Shown: positions 33,070 to 41,321, counted from the stretch's first letter. The stretch is DNA of 64,000 nucleotides from Streptomyces filipinensis (GCF_014649495.1 NZ_BMTD01000008.1:62001-126000); one strand, 5' to 3'. Made by a program: numbers and translations. The notes: generated by a model not told the origin, from the sequence alone.

Positions 33070-34069
33070 TCATGTGGCGGAGGCGGCTTCAAGGAGGGTT
33101 TCGGCGGCGGCGGTGCGGGCGTACAGGACGGAGCGGCCGGCGCGGTGGGCGCTGACCAGGCCCGCGTTTCGTAGCGCGATGAGGCATTGGGACACCCCGG
33201 CCGCGGACAGGCCGGTGCGGCGGGCCAGTTCGGTGGTGGAGGCCGGGGTCTCCAGTTCGGTCAGCAGCAGGGTTCGCGAGCGGCCGAGTACGGCGGTGAG
33301 GGTTTCGGTCCCGGTGATGGTCCGCGCCTTCCACAGTGAGCCGACGCCGCGCGCCGGATAGACGAGCTGTGGCGGATCCGGCAGCGTCACCCGGGTGCGC
33401 AGCCCCGGTCCGGTGAAGGCCGAGGGAATCAGCAGCAGCCCCGTGCCCGCCGTCTCCCGGGTCAGCGGCTGCTTTCGGCGGGCCATCCGCAGCGCGTTGT
33501 CGTCCCAGCTCACGGAGGTGTGCAGGTCGTTGAAGAGGTGGCCCGCGCCGTGCTCGGCGACCATACGGGCCCGATAGAAGATGTCCGCGTCCAGCACGGC
33601 CCGGATCCGCGCCCAGTAGGGGGCGAGTGCCAGCTCCCAGTACGTTTCGATCTCTTCTGTGACCTTGGTCAGGCGGGCCTGCGGGTCGGCGTGCAGCGTC
33701 CGCAGCCGGGGGCCGAGATTTCCCCTGGTGGCGGGCCAGGTGGTCGAGGTCCTGGCGTACCCGGTCGGTGGGTGAGGCCCGGATCGCGTCCCACTCTGCC
33801 GCCGGTGCGGGGGCCGGCCCGTCCGGGGCTGGGTTGAGGAAGTCGGGAACGTAGCCGGTGAGCGGGATCAGCTCGGAGAGCCAGCCCCGGTCCAGCCCGG
33901 CGGCCACCACGCGCGGCCGCACCTGCTCGACCCAGGACCGGTGGACCGGATGCGCGGTGCCCGACGTCAGCAGCCGGAAGCTGGGCGCAACCTCCCACAT
34001 CGGCGAGACGGCGAACCGCACCTGAGCCAGATCGTGCGCCGCGAACGCCAACTGTGCCAGGACAACCAC
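33070..34069 (-). pseudogene. ArsR/SmtB-type regulator split by a 1-nt frameshift
   Basis: The N-terminal half is read from GTG 34,067-34,069 (AFAAHDLAQVRFAVSPMWEV, then YVPDFLNPAP, then DRVRQDLDHLARHQG). The C-terminal half is in another frame (RLRTLHADPQARLTKVTEEI, then LFNDLHTSVSWDDNALR, and the winged helix TELARRTGLSAAGVSQCLIA). The halves join perfectly as HQG-NLGPRLRTL if one base is removed from the CCCC run at 33,722-33,725 (GGGG on the coding strand). The protein would be about 330 residues, the usual size of this DUF5937-containing ArsR type. Either the gene is freshly inactivated, or this is a homopolymer sequencing error and the gene is intact. It is divergent from the aldo/keto reductase and probably regulates it. 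Confidence 0.82.
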
Positions 34070-34093
34070 TCCTCGATGGATTCACGTATGTCT

Positions 34094-34109
34094 TGATCGA
34101 TGGCGATCA
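34094..34109. promoter_or_regulatory. Palindrome TGATCG-ATGG-CGATCA between ArsR-type gene and reductase
   Basis: Perfect 6-bp arms at 34,094-34,099 and 34,104-34,109 lie in the 66-nt divergent spacer, 26 nt before the reductase start. The position suits an operator for the neighbouring winged-helix regulator; binding is not shown. Confidence 0.4.
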
Positions 34110-34135
34110 GCCTACGGGGCGGCGATCATCCCGCC

Positions 34136-35044
34136 ATGACCTCACAGACGATCACCGCGGCGGTATCGGGCACTTGGACACTCGGCGACCGCACGGTCAA
34201 CCGGGTCGGTTTCGGCGCGATGCGCCTCACCCAGCACGGCGAGGCGTTCGCGCCCGACGCCGTCCCGAGCGACCGCGACCAGGCGGTCCGTGTCCTGCGC
34301 CACGCGGTCGAACTCGGCGTGAACCACATCGACACCGCCGCGTTCTACTTCTCGCCGTTGCGCTCCGCCAACGAACTGATCAACCGGGCACTTGCCCCCT
34401 ACTCGGACGACCTCGTCATCACCACCAAGGTCGGACCGGGACGAGACCCCTCGGGCCGGTGGCTGCCCCACGCCACCGCCAAGCAGCTGCGCGGCCAGGT
34501 CGAGGAGAACCTGCGCCAGCTCGGCCGCGACCACCTCGACGTGGTGAACCTGCGCATCGTCGGCACCGACTCGATCGCCGAACGCTTCGGCGCACTCGCC
34601 GAACTGCGCGACGCCGGACTCATCCGTCACCTGGGCCTGTCCAACATCCAGCCCCACCACCTCGCCGAGGCCCAAGCCATCGCGCCCGTGGCCTGCGTGC
34701 AGAACCAGTACGGCATCGGCGCCCGGCCCGAGCAGGAGGAGTTGCTGCGCAGGTGTGGCGAGCAGGGCATCGCGTTCGTGCCCTTCTACGCGATCGCCGG
34801 TGCGGGGCGTGAGGCAGGGGCCGACGGCACGGACTGCGATGAGGTACTCGCTGTCGCACGGGCCCGGGGGGTGAGCCCGGCACAAGTCCGGCTGGCATGG
34901 ACGCTGCACCGCGGGCCGCATGTACTGGCCATTCCTGGGACCGGCAATCCGGATCACCTCACCCAGAACGTGGCCGCCGGCGCACTGCGCCTCACCAAGG
35001 ACGAACGCACCGTCCTGGACTCCCTCCAGCCCGCAACAGCATGA
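34136..35044 (+). CDS. Aldo/keto reductase
   Basis: A 302-residue NADPH-dependent reductase of the (beta/alpha)8 AKR fold. Visible motifs are GFGAMRLT, the catalytic Asp and Tyr in NHIDTAAFYFSP, the Lys in VITTKVGPG, the GLSN motif in HLGLSNIQPHH, and the cofactor-binding ending VLAIPGTGNPDHL. The His of the usual tetrad (in the DLYQ-x-H position) is replaced by the Arg of DVVNLRIVG, as in the pyridoxal-reductase-like branch of the family, so oxidoreduction of small aldehydes or quinones is more likely than sugar reduction. The ATG at 34,136 is chosen because family members start a few residues before the WTLGDRTVNRVG strand. It is controlled from the 66-nt divergent spacer with the ArsR-type gene. 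Confidence 0.92.
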   Translation: MTSQTITAAVSGTWTLGDRTVNRVGFGAMRLTQHGEAFAPDAVPSDRDQAVRVLRHAVELGVNHIDTAAFYFSPLRSANELINRALAPYSDDLVITTKVGPGRDPSGRWLPHATAKQLRGQVEENLRQLGRDHLDVVNLRIVGTDSIAERFGALAELRDAGLIRHLGLSNIQPHHLAEAQAIAPVACVQNQYGIGARPEQEELLRRCGEQGIAFVPFYAIAGAGREAGADGTDCDEVLAVARARGVSPAQVRLAWTLHRGPHVLAIPGTGNPDHLTQNVAAGALRLTKDERTVLDSLQPATA

Positions 35045-35065
35045 ACAAGACACCCCGATGACGCT

Positions 35066-35210
35066 GTGGTCCACTCCCGCCGAGTCCGGGTACGGATCGT
35101 GCTCTTGGCGGCTCGGGGCAGGTCAAACGCGCGGATCGCCGTCGAGGCAGGCGCACGAGGCGGCGCCCTGCGGCGGGGGGGCGTAGCGGCGCGGCCCGCG
35201 CCGCTAGACC
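35066..35210 (+). pseudogene. IS630-type transposase N-terminal remnant
   Basis: The stretch RVRVRIVLLAARGRSNARIA is the first helix-turn-helix of IS630-family transposases (typical pattern RAQIVLLAARG-x-SN-x-xIA). It breaks down after about 30 residues into frameshifted, Gly/Arg-rich sequence, with no DDE catalytic domain nearby. No terminal inverted repeats are visible. It starts 21 nt after the reductase stop. Confidence 0.6.
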
Positions 35211-35315
35211 ACCACCTCACCGATCCACTGGACCGGCGAAACCAGCAACCAGCCCTGTCCCCGTCTCACGCGTGCGACACGGAGCGCTCAGGGCCGGCCC
35301 TTCGGATGCCCCTGG

Positions 35316-36656
35316 TCAGCGGACGAAGGAGATCTCCGGGTACTTCTTGTCGGGGCCGTCGAGCAGGGTGCCGTGCTGATGGCGCAGTTCCTTGTCGAAG
35401 AAGGCGGCGAGGTAGACGCGCTGGATCTCGATCGCGCGGTTCGGGTCGATCGTTCCGTACACCTGCTGGAGCTGGGCCGGGGTGAGCCTGAGCAAGCTCG
35501 CCTCCTGGGGCGCCATCGCCTCGTCGTCGACGAACGACACGTGCGCCGCGCCGTGGAGCTGGATGTCGACCCGGTGTCCCTTCAGATGCGACCACAGCGT
35601 GCGCCACGACCCGTCGTTGTTGCGGTTGTGGGTGCCGGAACTGAAGAGCATGAAGGGGCGGTCCAGGTCCTTGCGTGGCGCCGACCCGAAGAACTGGCCG
35701 TCCAGATTGACGCCGGCGGCGATGCGGTGGTCGAGCTGCATGGCGGTGTCGACCGCGGCGCCGCCCAGCGAAGCGCCGAACATCCCGATGCGGGACATGT
35801 CCACGGCGTGCGACAGTCCGGTGGGGAGCCTGGCGTGGTCGACGTCGGGGTTGCTGCCCTTGGCGATGGTGCCGAGCTGGTTGATGACGAAGTGGATGTC
35901 GGCTGCGCGCACGTCGAGCGTGTCGGAGGAGTGCGCGCCGGCCGGCATGGTGTTGACCTCGACCCGTCCGCCGGGGAACTGCACCTCGTTGGCGTCGTGG
36001 GTGTGGTCGACGGTGACGACGAGGTAGCCGCGGCTGGCCAGGTCCTCGGCGAGAACGGTGCCCCTCGCGCGGTCCGAGTGCAGCCCGCTGGAGTACAGCA
36101 GGACGGGCAGTTTGCCGAGCTTGGTGTCGACCGGGGCGAGGACATGGCCTGCGGTCCGCGGCAACGTCACTTGTTGTGGCGTCAGGCCCTGGGAGGCGAG
36201 GAAGTGCGCGCCGGAGGCTGACGGCATCCACGGCGCCTGGTAGTGGCCGCGGGTGGAGGAGGCCGGGTACCAGAACGACACCATCAGCTCGCGCGGCTTG
36301 TTGCCGGGCACGTACGGGTCCGTGCGGGACTTGTCGACGAGGTGCAGGCTGAACGTGCCCACGCCGTGGCGCCCGGTCGGTGCGGGCAGACTGAGCTGGA
36401 GAGCGGACGTGCCGGCGGGGGGCGTGACGGCCTGCGGACGGGCGGCCTTGAGCTGCGGCGGCGCCGCGTCGTGCTGGGGCGCCCATGGGGTGTCGTCCTG
36501 GTCGGGCGAGAACCCGGTGGCGGTGGGCTTGTTGGGCGTCTTCCCGGCGGCCATCGCCGGCGTCATCCCCGCACCCAGGGCGATGGCCAGCGTACCCGCC
36601 GTACCGACCGCTCGGGCGATCACTCTGCGACGCGGGCGCGGGCGGCGGTGTTTCAT
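35316..36656 (-). CDS. Secreted alpha/beta hydrolase (PAF-acetylhydrolase-like)
   Basis: A 446-residue exported hydrolase; ATG 36,654-36,656 has AAAGGGG 5 nt upstream. The signal peptide (residues 1-36) starts with a twin-arginine-like basic run (RRPRPRRRVIARAVG), then a hydrophobic core and TPAMAAG. The alpha/beta fold shows the strand LPVLLYSSGLHSDRA with the oxyanion region, YLVVTVDHTHDA, the nucleophile elbow IGMFGASLGG (Ser), and HGAAHVSFVDDE carrying the catalytic His. The same order occurs in platelet-activating-factor acetylhydrolase and related polyester or lipid esterases. The substrate is unknown. The 580 nt upstream contains a striking palindrome. Confidence 0.87.
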   Translation of the reverse strand: MKHRRPRPRRRVIARAVGTAGTLAIALGAGMTPAMAAGKTPNKPTATGFSPDQDDTPWAPQHDAAPPQLKAARPQAVTPPAGTSALQLSLPAPTGRHGVGTFSLHLVDKSRTDPYVPGNKPRELMVSFWYPASSTRGHYQAPWMPSASGAHFLASQGLTPQQVTLPRTAGHVLAPVDTKLGKLPVLLYSSGLHSDRARGTVLAEDLASRGYLVVTVDHTHDANEVQFPGGRVEVNTMPAGAHSSDTLDVRAADIHFVINQLGTIAKGSNPDVDHARLPTGLSHAVDMSRIGMFGASLGGAAVDTAMQLDHRIAAGVNLDGQFFGSAPRKDLDRPFMLFSSGTHNRNNDGSWRTLWSHLKGHRVDIQLHGAAHVSFVDDEAMAPQEASLLRLTPAQLQQVYGTIDPNRAIEIQRVYLAAFFDKELRHQHGTLLDGPDKKYPEISFVR

Positions 36657-37236
36657 GGGACCCCTTTGTTGAGCGACGATCGAAGAACTGGCGATCGGCT
36701 GTCGTACGCCGGTACCGCCGCAGTGGCCTACGGATGTGGAGGCCCTGGCGTTCACCGTGGCGGCGGACGAGCAGCGGAACCTTTGGGACGCCTTGGCCCA
36801 CAGGTTGTTCCGAGGCACTGCGGTGACCGCACCCGCTTGGAACAACGCCGGCTCGGCCCGGTTCCGGTTCGCTTCTCCCTGCGTCCAGCTCCAAGCCCTC
36901 GTGTTGACAGCCCGGTTGTACGCCACTCGTCATCCCGTGCTGTCGGCAGCCACGCGCTACCCCTGGGCCAGTCCTCGTCCCGCCCCCAGCGGAAGTGACG
37001 CCCCGACGCGGGTACCGCGGTGACCGCCTCTTTCCAGTGGCACATGCGTCTTGCGTAACCGATAATGCATGTGTAGGCCCAGATGCCGCAGATGGACGAC
37101 ACGGGTCAATCGCTGAGCGATTATGCCGCCGGAAATTGTTGCCCGCCCGCATTCCGAGGACATGCCGATCCTCCCGAGCTGAGGCCAATCCGGGGCAGAA
37201 CAAGCTGACAGGCAACGACAGTTCCGAGGACCAAAT
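36657..37236. other. 580-nt divergent intergenic region
   Basis: Lies between the secreted hydrolase (leftward) and the 153-residue protein gene (rightward). No ORF here resembles a family. It holds a nested palindrome at 36,804-36,846 and a more AT-rich end near 37,040-37,240 that probably includes the rightward promoter. Confidence 0.55.
36804..36846. promoter_or_regulatory. Nested perfect palindrome, 43 nt
   Basis: Outer arms GTTGTTCC (36,804-36,811) and GGAACAAC (36,839-36,846) and inner arms TGCGGT (36,819-36,824) and ACCGCA (36,826-36,831) share the same centre, G36825, with 7-nt spacers on each side. Two concentric perfect repeats look like a double operator or a cruciform, about 150 nt upstream of the hydrolase start. 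Confidence 0.5.
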
Positions 37237-37698
37237 ATGTCATGGCAAGACAGAGCCCAACGAGCACTCAGCGTGCTCGACGGCACAGGAGACGGTGACG
37301 GTGGTGCGGCGGAGCGTAGTCGCCGAATCTTCAACCACATACTCAACGAGTCAAACCGTGATGACTACATCAGTCATGACTTCTTCAACGTTCAACAGGC
37401 CGCAGGTGGGCTCCCCGAGGGCGTCTCGTTCGACGATTTCCTGGCCATGGTGGCGGGACATGTCCGCCCCGAACTCGAAGGCTCGGGCTTCGCGGAGGAA
37501 CTGGATGACGACGACTTCCGTAACGGAGCGCTGACCTTCGACGAAGTCATCCGCCGCCACATCGACTTCCTCAACGGCGTGGTGCACCAAGCCGCCGCCG
37601 GCGAGGTGCATGTCGGCCTGTGGAACCTGATCCTGAACGCTCGCTCCGACGACACGAGCATCTACGCCTGCTACCGCGACTTCCTTGTGGACGCATGA
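37237..37698 (+). CDS. Hypothetical acidic protein (153 aa)
   Basis: I do not recognise the family. The protein is acidic and helical, with FNHILNESNRDDYISHDFFN, LPEGVSFDDFLAMVAGHV and LTFDEVIRRHIDFLNGVVHQ as the clearest segments, and no signal peptide or membrane helix. The ATG at 37,237 has GAGGA at 37,226-37,230, a good spacing, and the base composition at third codon positions is normal for a real gene of this organism. The next gene, an SNase-like protein, begins 64 nt downstream on the same strand, so the two may be co-transcribed and act together. Confidence 0.65.
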   Translation: MSWQDRAQRALSVLDGTGDGDGGAAERSRRIFNHILNESNRDDYISHDFFNVQQAAGGLPEGVSFDDFLAMVAGHVRPELEGSGFAEELDDDDFRNGALTFDEVIRRHIDFLNGVVHQAAAGEVHVGLWNLILNARSDDTSIYACYRDFLVDA

Positions 37699-37761
37699 AT
37701 CGCAGGCACCGACCGGAGACGCGATCCGGTGGTGAACGACCCTGGCGAAGGGGTGGCTGCC

Positions 37762-38622
37762 ATGACAATGCTCCTGATCAACGGATCTTTCCAGATCAAG
37801 GGAACACAACCGGATGGTGACACCGTCCGTTTCACGCCCGATGATCCGCAGGAATGGGACCTCGTGACCAGCCGGGGTCGCGCGGTCAAACACGATGCGC
37901 TGGGGCGCGCCGCCCTGCGCTTGGACGCGATAGACGCGCCGGAGACCCACTACGGCCCGAACCGGGTGCACCAGCCTCTGCACTTCGCCCATGCCGCACG
38001 CGACGAACTGCTGAGCTGGCTGGGTTTCACGAATGTCCAGCAGGGACCGGACGAGACCGTGACCGCCGTTGTCCCCGACACGGTGCCCGGCTTCATCCTC
38101 GCCAGCGGCGCCGACATGCACGGCCGGTGTGTCGCCCTGGCGGGACGTGGTGTCTCCGGGGGCACCAGCGGTGTCGACGTCGACGTGGACGTCGACATGC
38201 TCAGGACCACGGTGAACCATCACCTGCTCACCACAGGTCTGGTCTACCCCACGTTCTACCGAGGTCTCTTCCCGGTCCTGCGCACGGAGTTGACGGCCGC
38301 TGCCCGCCAGGCGCAGACGGCAGGCCTGGGGCTGTGGCCGAGCGACACGACCACAACGGGGGCGAAGATCACGGCACTGTCCTCGATCACCGACGACGTC
38401 GTCATGCTCCCCAAGCTCTTCCGGCGTCTCGTCGACTACCTCCAACTCAGCAACCCGTCACTGGTCTGCTTCCCCGCCTACCTCGCCGGCGTGCAGGACC
38501 GCTTCACCGTCCTTTCCTCCGGAAAACGCTGCGCCGGCCTGCACAACGTGGTGGAGATCAGCAACGGTCAGACGGTGCGCATGACGCAGCCGCCTGAGGA
38601 CCTCGTCTTCGAGGAAGCGTGA
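37762..38622 (+). CDS. Staphylococcal nuclease (SNase)-like domain protein
   Basis: A 286-residue protein. Its N-terminal 140 residues follow the OB-fold thermonuclease pattern: DGDTVRFTPDDP (metal-binding Asp in the first loop), LRLDAIDAPETHY (the R-x-x-x-I-D-A-P-E-T core with Arg and Glu of the active site) and LHFAHAARDELLSWLGF. The usual second Arg site near the strand after GF is less clear, and the C-terminal half (LFRRLVDYLQLSNPSLVCF, then SGKRCAGLHNVVEI) is unfamiliar. There is no signal peptide, so unlike secreted thermonuclease it acts in the cytoplasm, on DNA or RNA. The ATG at 37,762 is preferred to 37,729, with a purine-rich GAAGGGG upstream. Confidence 0.72.
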   Translation: MTMLLINGSFQIKGTQPDGDTVRFTPDDPQEWDLVTSRGRAVKHDALGRAALRLDAIDAPETHYGPNRVHQPLHFAHAARDELLSWLGFTNVQQGPDETVTAVVPDTVPGFILASGADMHGRCVALAGRGVSGGTSGVDVDVDVDMLRTTVNHHLLTTGLVYPTFYRGLFPVLRTELTAAARQAQTAGLGLWPSDTTTTGAKITALSSITDDVVMLPKLFRRLVDYLQLSNPSLVCFPAYLAGVQDRFTVLSSGKRCAGLHNVVEISNGQTVRMTQPPEDLVFEEA

Positions 38623-38638
38623 GGCATCGCCGCAGACG

Positions 38639-38670
38639 CCGTCACCTCCGGATCCCGTCACCTCCGGATC
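38639..38670. repeat. Tandem 16-bp duplication
   Basis: CCGTCACCTCCGGATC occurs twice head to tail (38,639-38,654 and 38,655-38,670), 17 nt after the SNase-like gene stop. It looks like a replication-slippage duplication. Confidence 0.8.
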
Positions 38671-38749
38671 GAAGTGGCAGAAGAGCCAGGCGAACACGGC
38701 ACCTGGGTGCCACGGCTCGTCGCGGATGAGACGTGATCCGCACGCACGG

Positions 38750-39127
38750 TCAGTTCTCGTGTGGTGGGGCGTCGGTGAGGAGTTCGCGCTTCACGTGCGC
38801 GTAGTCGGCCAGGGCCTGCGGGTCGCCGTGGTGGTAGTCGGTCCAGAATCCGGGGCGCTGCCAGCGGGCGTCCGCGAGGCGGGTGCGGCCGTCGGCGATG
38901 ACCAGGGTCCAGCCGGGTGGTATTCGCGTGTCCACTGTCTCGAAGTCGGCGGTGTCCCAGAGCAGTCCGGGGTCGGGTGTGCCGGGGCCGAGCACACGGA
39001 TCTGGCAATCGATGTCGTAGGCGACCATCTCCAGAACCGGGTAGACACTGCCTACCCGGATCCCGTCGTACTCCGCGACTGGTATGTCCGCCGCGGGGTG
39101 GATGATCTGCCGGCACCTGACTCTCAT
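38750..39127 (-). CDS. Hypothetical protein (125 aa)
   Basis: A small protein with no recognised family. It alternates beta strands and turns: QIIHPAADIPVAEYDGIRVG, then PVLEMVAYDIDCQIRVLG, and ends with DPQALADYAHVKRELL. The content of aromatic and charged residues and normal third-position composition argue that it is real. No clear ribosome site is visible before the ATG at 39,125-39,127, so it may be leaderless. It stands alone between convergent and divergent neighbours. Confidence 0.6.
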   Translation of the reverse strand: MRVRCRQIIHPAADIPVAEYDGIRVGSVYPVLEMVAYDIDCQIRVLGPGTPDPGLLWDTADFETVDTRIPPGWTLVIADGRTRLADARWQRPGFWTDYHHGDPQALADYAHVKRELLTDAPPHEN

Positions 39128-39541
39128 GGGAAGAGTCTCGCCCCAGTCGGTCCCCGGTCGTCGTCCGGGTCGCCGCGACGGTTCCAGCTAGGCGGCCATG
39201 TCCGGTCGCGGGAGTTGCCCGCCCTCCCCCTCGACCTGAAGGAGTGGTTGCGTCGGCAGGAGGACTGGAGCGCCGCCGTTGGGTGCTGCGGTGGGTGCCG
39301 GCCTTCGAGCGTGATGGCGGACAGCAGCCTTGTCGGCAGCCGCAGCCGTGCGAGCTTCGGACGTGGACTCTGTGCGGTCGACGGTGTGCGGCACTGCGTG
39401 GCTGGCCCTGCCACGGTCCGTTCTGTAGGGCCTGCCCTGAGGGCCGCCTGCGCGGCCCGGTACCTCGCGCGCCAACGACGGCGGCACGACGGAGGTGGGC
39501 AGCCGCACGAGGCTGCCCTGGTACTTCAGCTGGGTCGTGCC
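39128..39541. other. 414 nt with no recognisable gene
   Basis: Lies upstream of the 125-residue hypothetical gene and downstream of the quinone-reductase-like gene. The open frames in it are Arg/Pro/Cys-rich, start without ribosome sites and match no family pattern. No convincing terminator or repeat is seen. Confidence 0.55.
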
Positions 39542-40381
39542 TCAGCGGAAAACGGCGATGTTGCGGGCGACCCAGCCGTCGAAGGGGCGCGGGGCGCGAC
39601 CGAGGACTCGTTCCACGTCCGGGCTGATCCGCAGTTCGTCGGGGTTCGGGGCGGAGATGATGTCCAGGGTGTCGTCGGCGAGTTCCGCCGGCACGAACCG
39701 GGTCATCGTGGCCTTGGCCTCGTCGCGGGTGAGTTCGTGGAACCGTACAGGCGAGCCGAGCGCGGCGGCGATCGCCTCCGCCTGCTGACGCGGCGTGATG
39801 ACCTCCGGCCCGGTCAGCTCGTACACCCCGCCGGTGCGCCGGTCGTCCAGCAGGCAGGCCGCCGCGACCTCGGCGATGTCCGCCGGGTCGATGACCGGCA
39901 CCCCTACGTCGCCGAAGGGCGCGGCGACCGTCCCTTGCGTGCGGACGGACTCCGCCCAGGCCAAGGCGTTGGAGGCGAAACCGCCCGGTCGCAGGACGGC
40001 CCAGTCCAGGCCGGACTCCCGCAACGCGTCCTCCACCGCGCGCATCGCGACCCTCGACGGGCCGAGCGGCCTGGTCGCCACGCCCTGCGAAGACAGCAGG
40101 ACGACCCGGCGGACCCCACTGCCCGCGGCCAGGCCGATGATGTCGGCCGGCCTGGCTTCGGGGGCGTGCAGGTCTCCGGACAGCAGGAGGAACAGGGCCT
40201 TCGCCCCGTCCAGCGCGGGTGTGAGGCTTGTCAGCTCGGCCAGATCCGCCGTCACATGCCGGACCCCGTCCGGCACCGCCACCGCGTGCCGCGACACCGC
40301 CGTCACCTGCTCGCCCGTCTCGGCCAGGGCCTGTGTCAAAGGACGGCCCACATTCCCGGTAGCCCCGGTCACCACGATCAT
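39542..40381 (-). CDS. NAD(P)H-binding quinone-oxidoreductase-like protein (QOR2/NmrA type)
   Basis: A 279-residue atypical short-chain dehydrogenase. It starts with the dinucleotide motif VTGATGNVGRPL. The strand KALFLLLSG follows, then VRRVVLLSSQGVA, LDWAVLRPGGFASN and PVIDPADIAEVAAACLLDD, all typical of the NmrA/QOR2 branch, which lacks the Tyr-x-x-x-Lys catalytic pair of classical members. It probably reduces quinones or senses NADPH. It is divergent from an HxlR regulator across a 92-nt spacer, an arrangement known for stress-inducible quinone reductases, as with QorR and QorA in corynebacteria. Confidence 0.88.
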   Translation of the reverse strand: MIVVTGATGNVGRPLTQALAETGEQVTAVSRHAVAVPDGVRHVTADLAELTSLTPALDGAKALFLLLSGDLHAPEARPADIIGLAAGSGVRRVVLLSSQGVATRPLGPSRVAMRAVEDALRESGLDWAVLRPGGFASNALAWAESVRTQGTVAAPFGDVGVPVIDPADIAEVAAACLLDDRRTGGVYELTGPEVITPRQQAEAIAAALGSPVRFHELTRDEAKATMTRFVPAELADDTLDIISAPNPDELRISPDVERVLGRAPRPFDGWVARNIAVFR

Positions 40382-40431
40382 GTTCAGCTCCTAGTCGGTT
40401 GTGCACTGCGGTAATTGACGCTAGGAGACGG

Positions 40432-40466
40432 GCTTACCTTTCGTAAGAACATACCCAGAGGTAAGC
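40432..40466. promoter_or_regulatory. HxlR operator candidate: three CTTAC/GTAAG half-sites
   Basis: GCTTACC at 40,432-40,438 pairs with GGTAAGC at 40,460-40,466, and CTTAC at 40,433-40,437 also pairs with GTAAG at 40,443-40,447. All lie between the divergent reductase and HxlR genes, the second arm ending 7 nt before the HxlR start. Such repeated half-sites fit autoregulated binding of a dimeric winged-helix protein. Confidence 0.55.
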
Positions 40467-40473
40467 TCCTGAC

Positions 40474-40845
40474 ATGAAGGAAGGTGCGCAGCTGACGCAG
40501 GCCGAGACAGGCCATCGGTATGAGGTGTTTCACACCGACTGCCCCGCGCGAAACGTGGTCGACCACGTGACCAGCAGATGGGGTATCTGGGTGCTGATCT
40601 CCTTGCGGAGCAACGACCTTCGGTTCCACGAGCTGCGCGACAGCATCCAGGGCATCAGCGAGAAGATGCTCGCTCAGACCCTGCGCGCGCTGGTCCAGGA
40701 CGGCTTGGTCTGGCGGGAGGTAGAGCCGACGACGCCGCCCCAGGTCACCTACGGGCTCTCCGGGTTCGGTCAGGACGTCAGGGAGCCGCTGACCGACTTG
40801 TTCGACCGGATCACACAGCGGCTACCGCCGCGCAGCCCGGGATAG
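40474..40845 (+). CDS. HxlR-family transcription regulator
   Basis: A 123-residue winged-helix protein. The hallmark start FHTDCPARNVVDHVTSRWG has a Cys (residue 23) in the place of the redox-sensing Cys of QorR/YodB-type members. LRFHELRDSIQGISEKMLAQ is the recognition region, and WREVEPTTPPQVTYGLSGFG is the wing. It is expected to repress the divergent quinone reductase and itself, with quinones or oxidants modifying the Cys to release DNA. Half-site repeats in the spacer support this. The regulatory model is taken from the family. Confidence 0.9.
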   Translation: MKEGAQLTQAETGHRYEVFHTDCPARNVVDHVTSRWGIWVLISLRSNDLRFHELRDSIQGISEKMLAQTLRALVQDGLVWREVEPTTPPQVTYGLSGFGQDVREPLTDLFDRITQRLPPRSPG

Positions 40846-41321
40846 TGCGGTAGTGGTCGGCCTCACGGTGCGGCTCAAGACCGAAGGCCCGCCAGATCCT
40901 CGACACCGTCAGCCTGGCAAGGCTCCCCTGCGTACCGGGGTGCCCCGGCGTTTGTTCCGTGTGCCGGGCGGGCGTCCGGGCCCCAGCGTCCCGCTGAGCG
41001 CCACGGCTTGAGCGGAGCCACCACGTGCTCTCCGCCGGGCAGCACCGGGATCAGCGTCACCGACGTCCCCAGGGGGCGTCGAAACTCGCGCCTCGATCGC
41101 AGCCGCTGCCAGAGTCTTTCGGGAGCCGGCGGAGCATTCGTCGGCGTGGTGCCCGATCTGTACCGGCCGCCTTCCGGTTCCACCCCCCTCACTTGATCAA
41201 CTCGTCCGATACATGGCCTCATTGGGGTGGAGTGAAGCCTTTTTCGGGAGATTCCCCTCCAGCTCTCAGGGCCGGTGGCAGACTCGGCTGCCAAGACCGT
41301 TCAGGGGGGCAGGGGGCACCG
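40846..41321. other. 476 nt with no recognisable gene
   Basis: Between the HxlR gene and the 142-residue gene of the STAND locus. Open frames here lack family resemblance. The promoter of the STAND operon should lie in the second half, near the less GC-rich stretch at about 41,185-41,245; I cannot assign exact elements. Confidence 0.5.

Noticed and set aside
36736..37023. 95-codon plus-strand frame starting MEALAFTVAADEQ
   Set aside because: It spans the double palindrome, has no ribosome site, and its later part is low-complexity. Not supported as a gene.
39128..39541. Transposase-like fragment upstream of the 125-residue hypothetical gene
   Set aside because: A short run looked vaguely like a transposase segment, but no helix-turn-helix or DDE motif could be confirmed.
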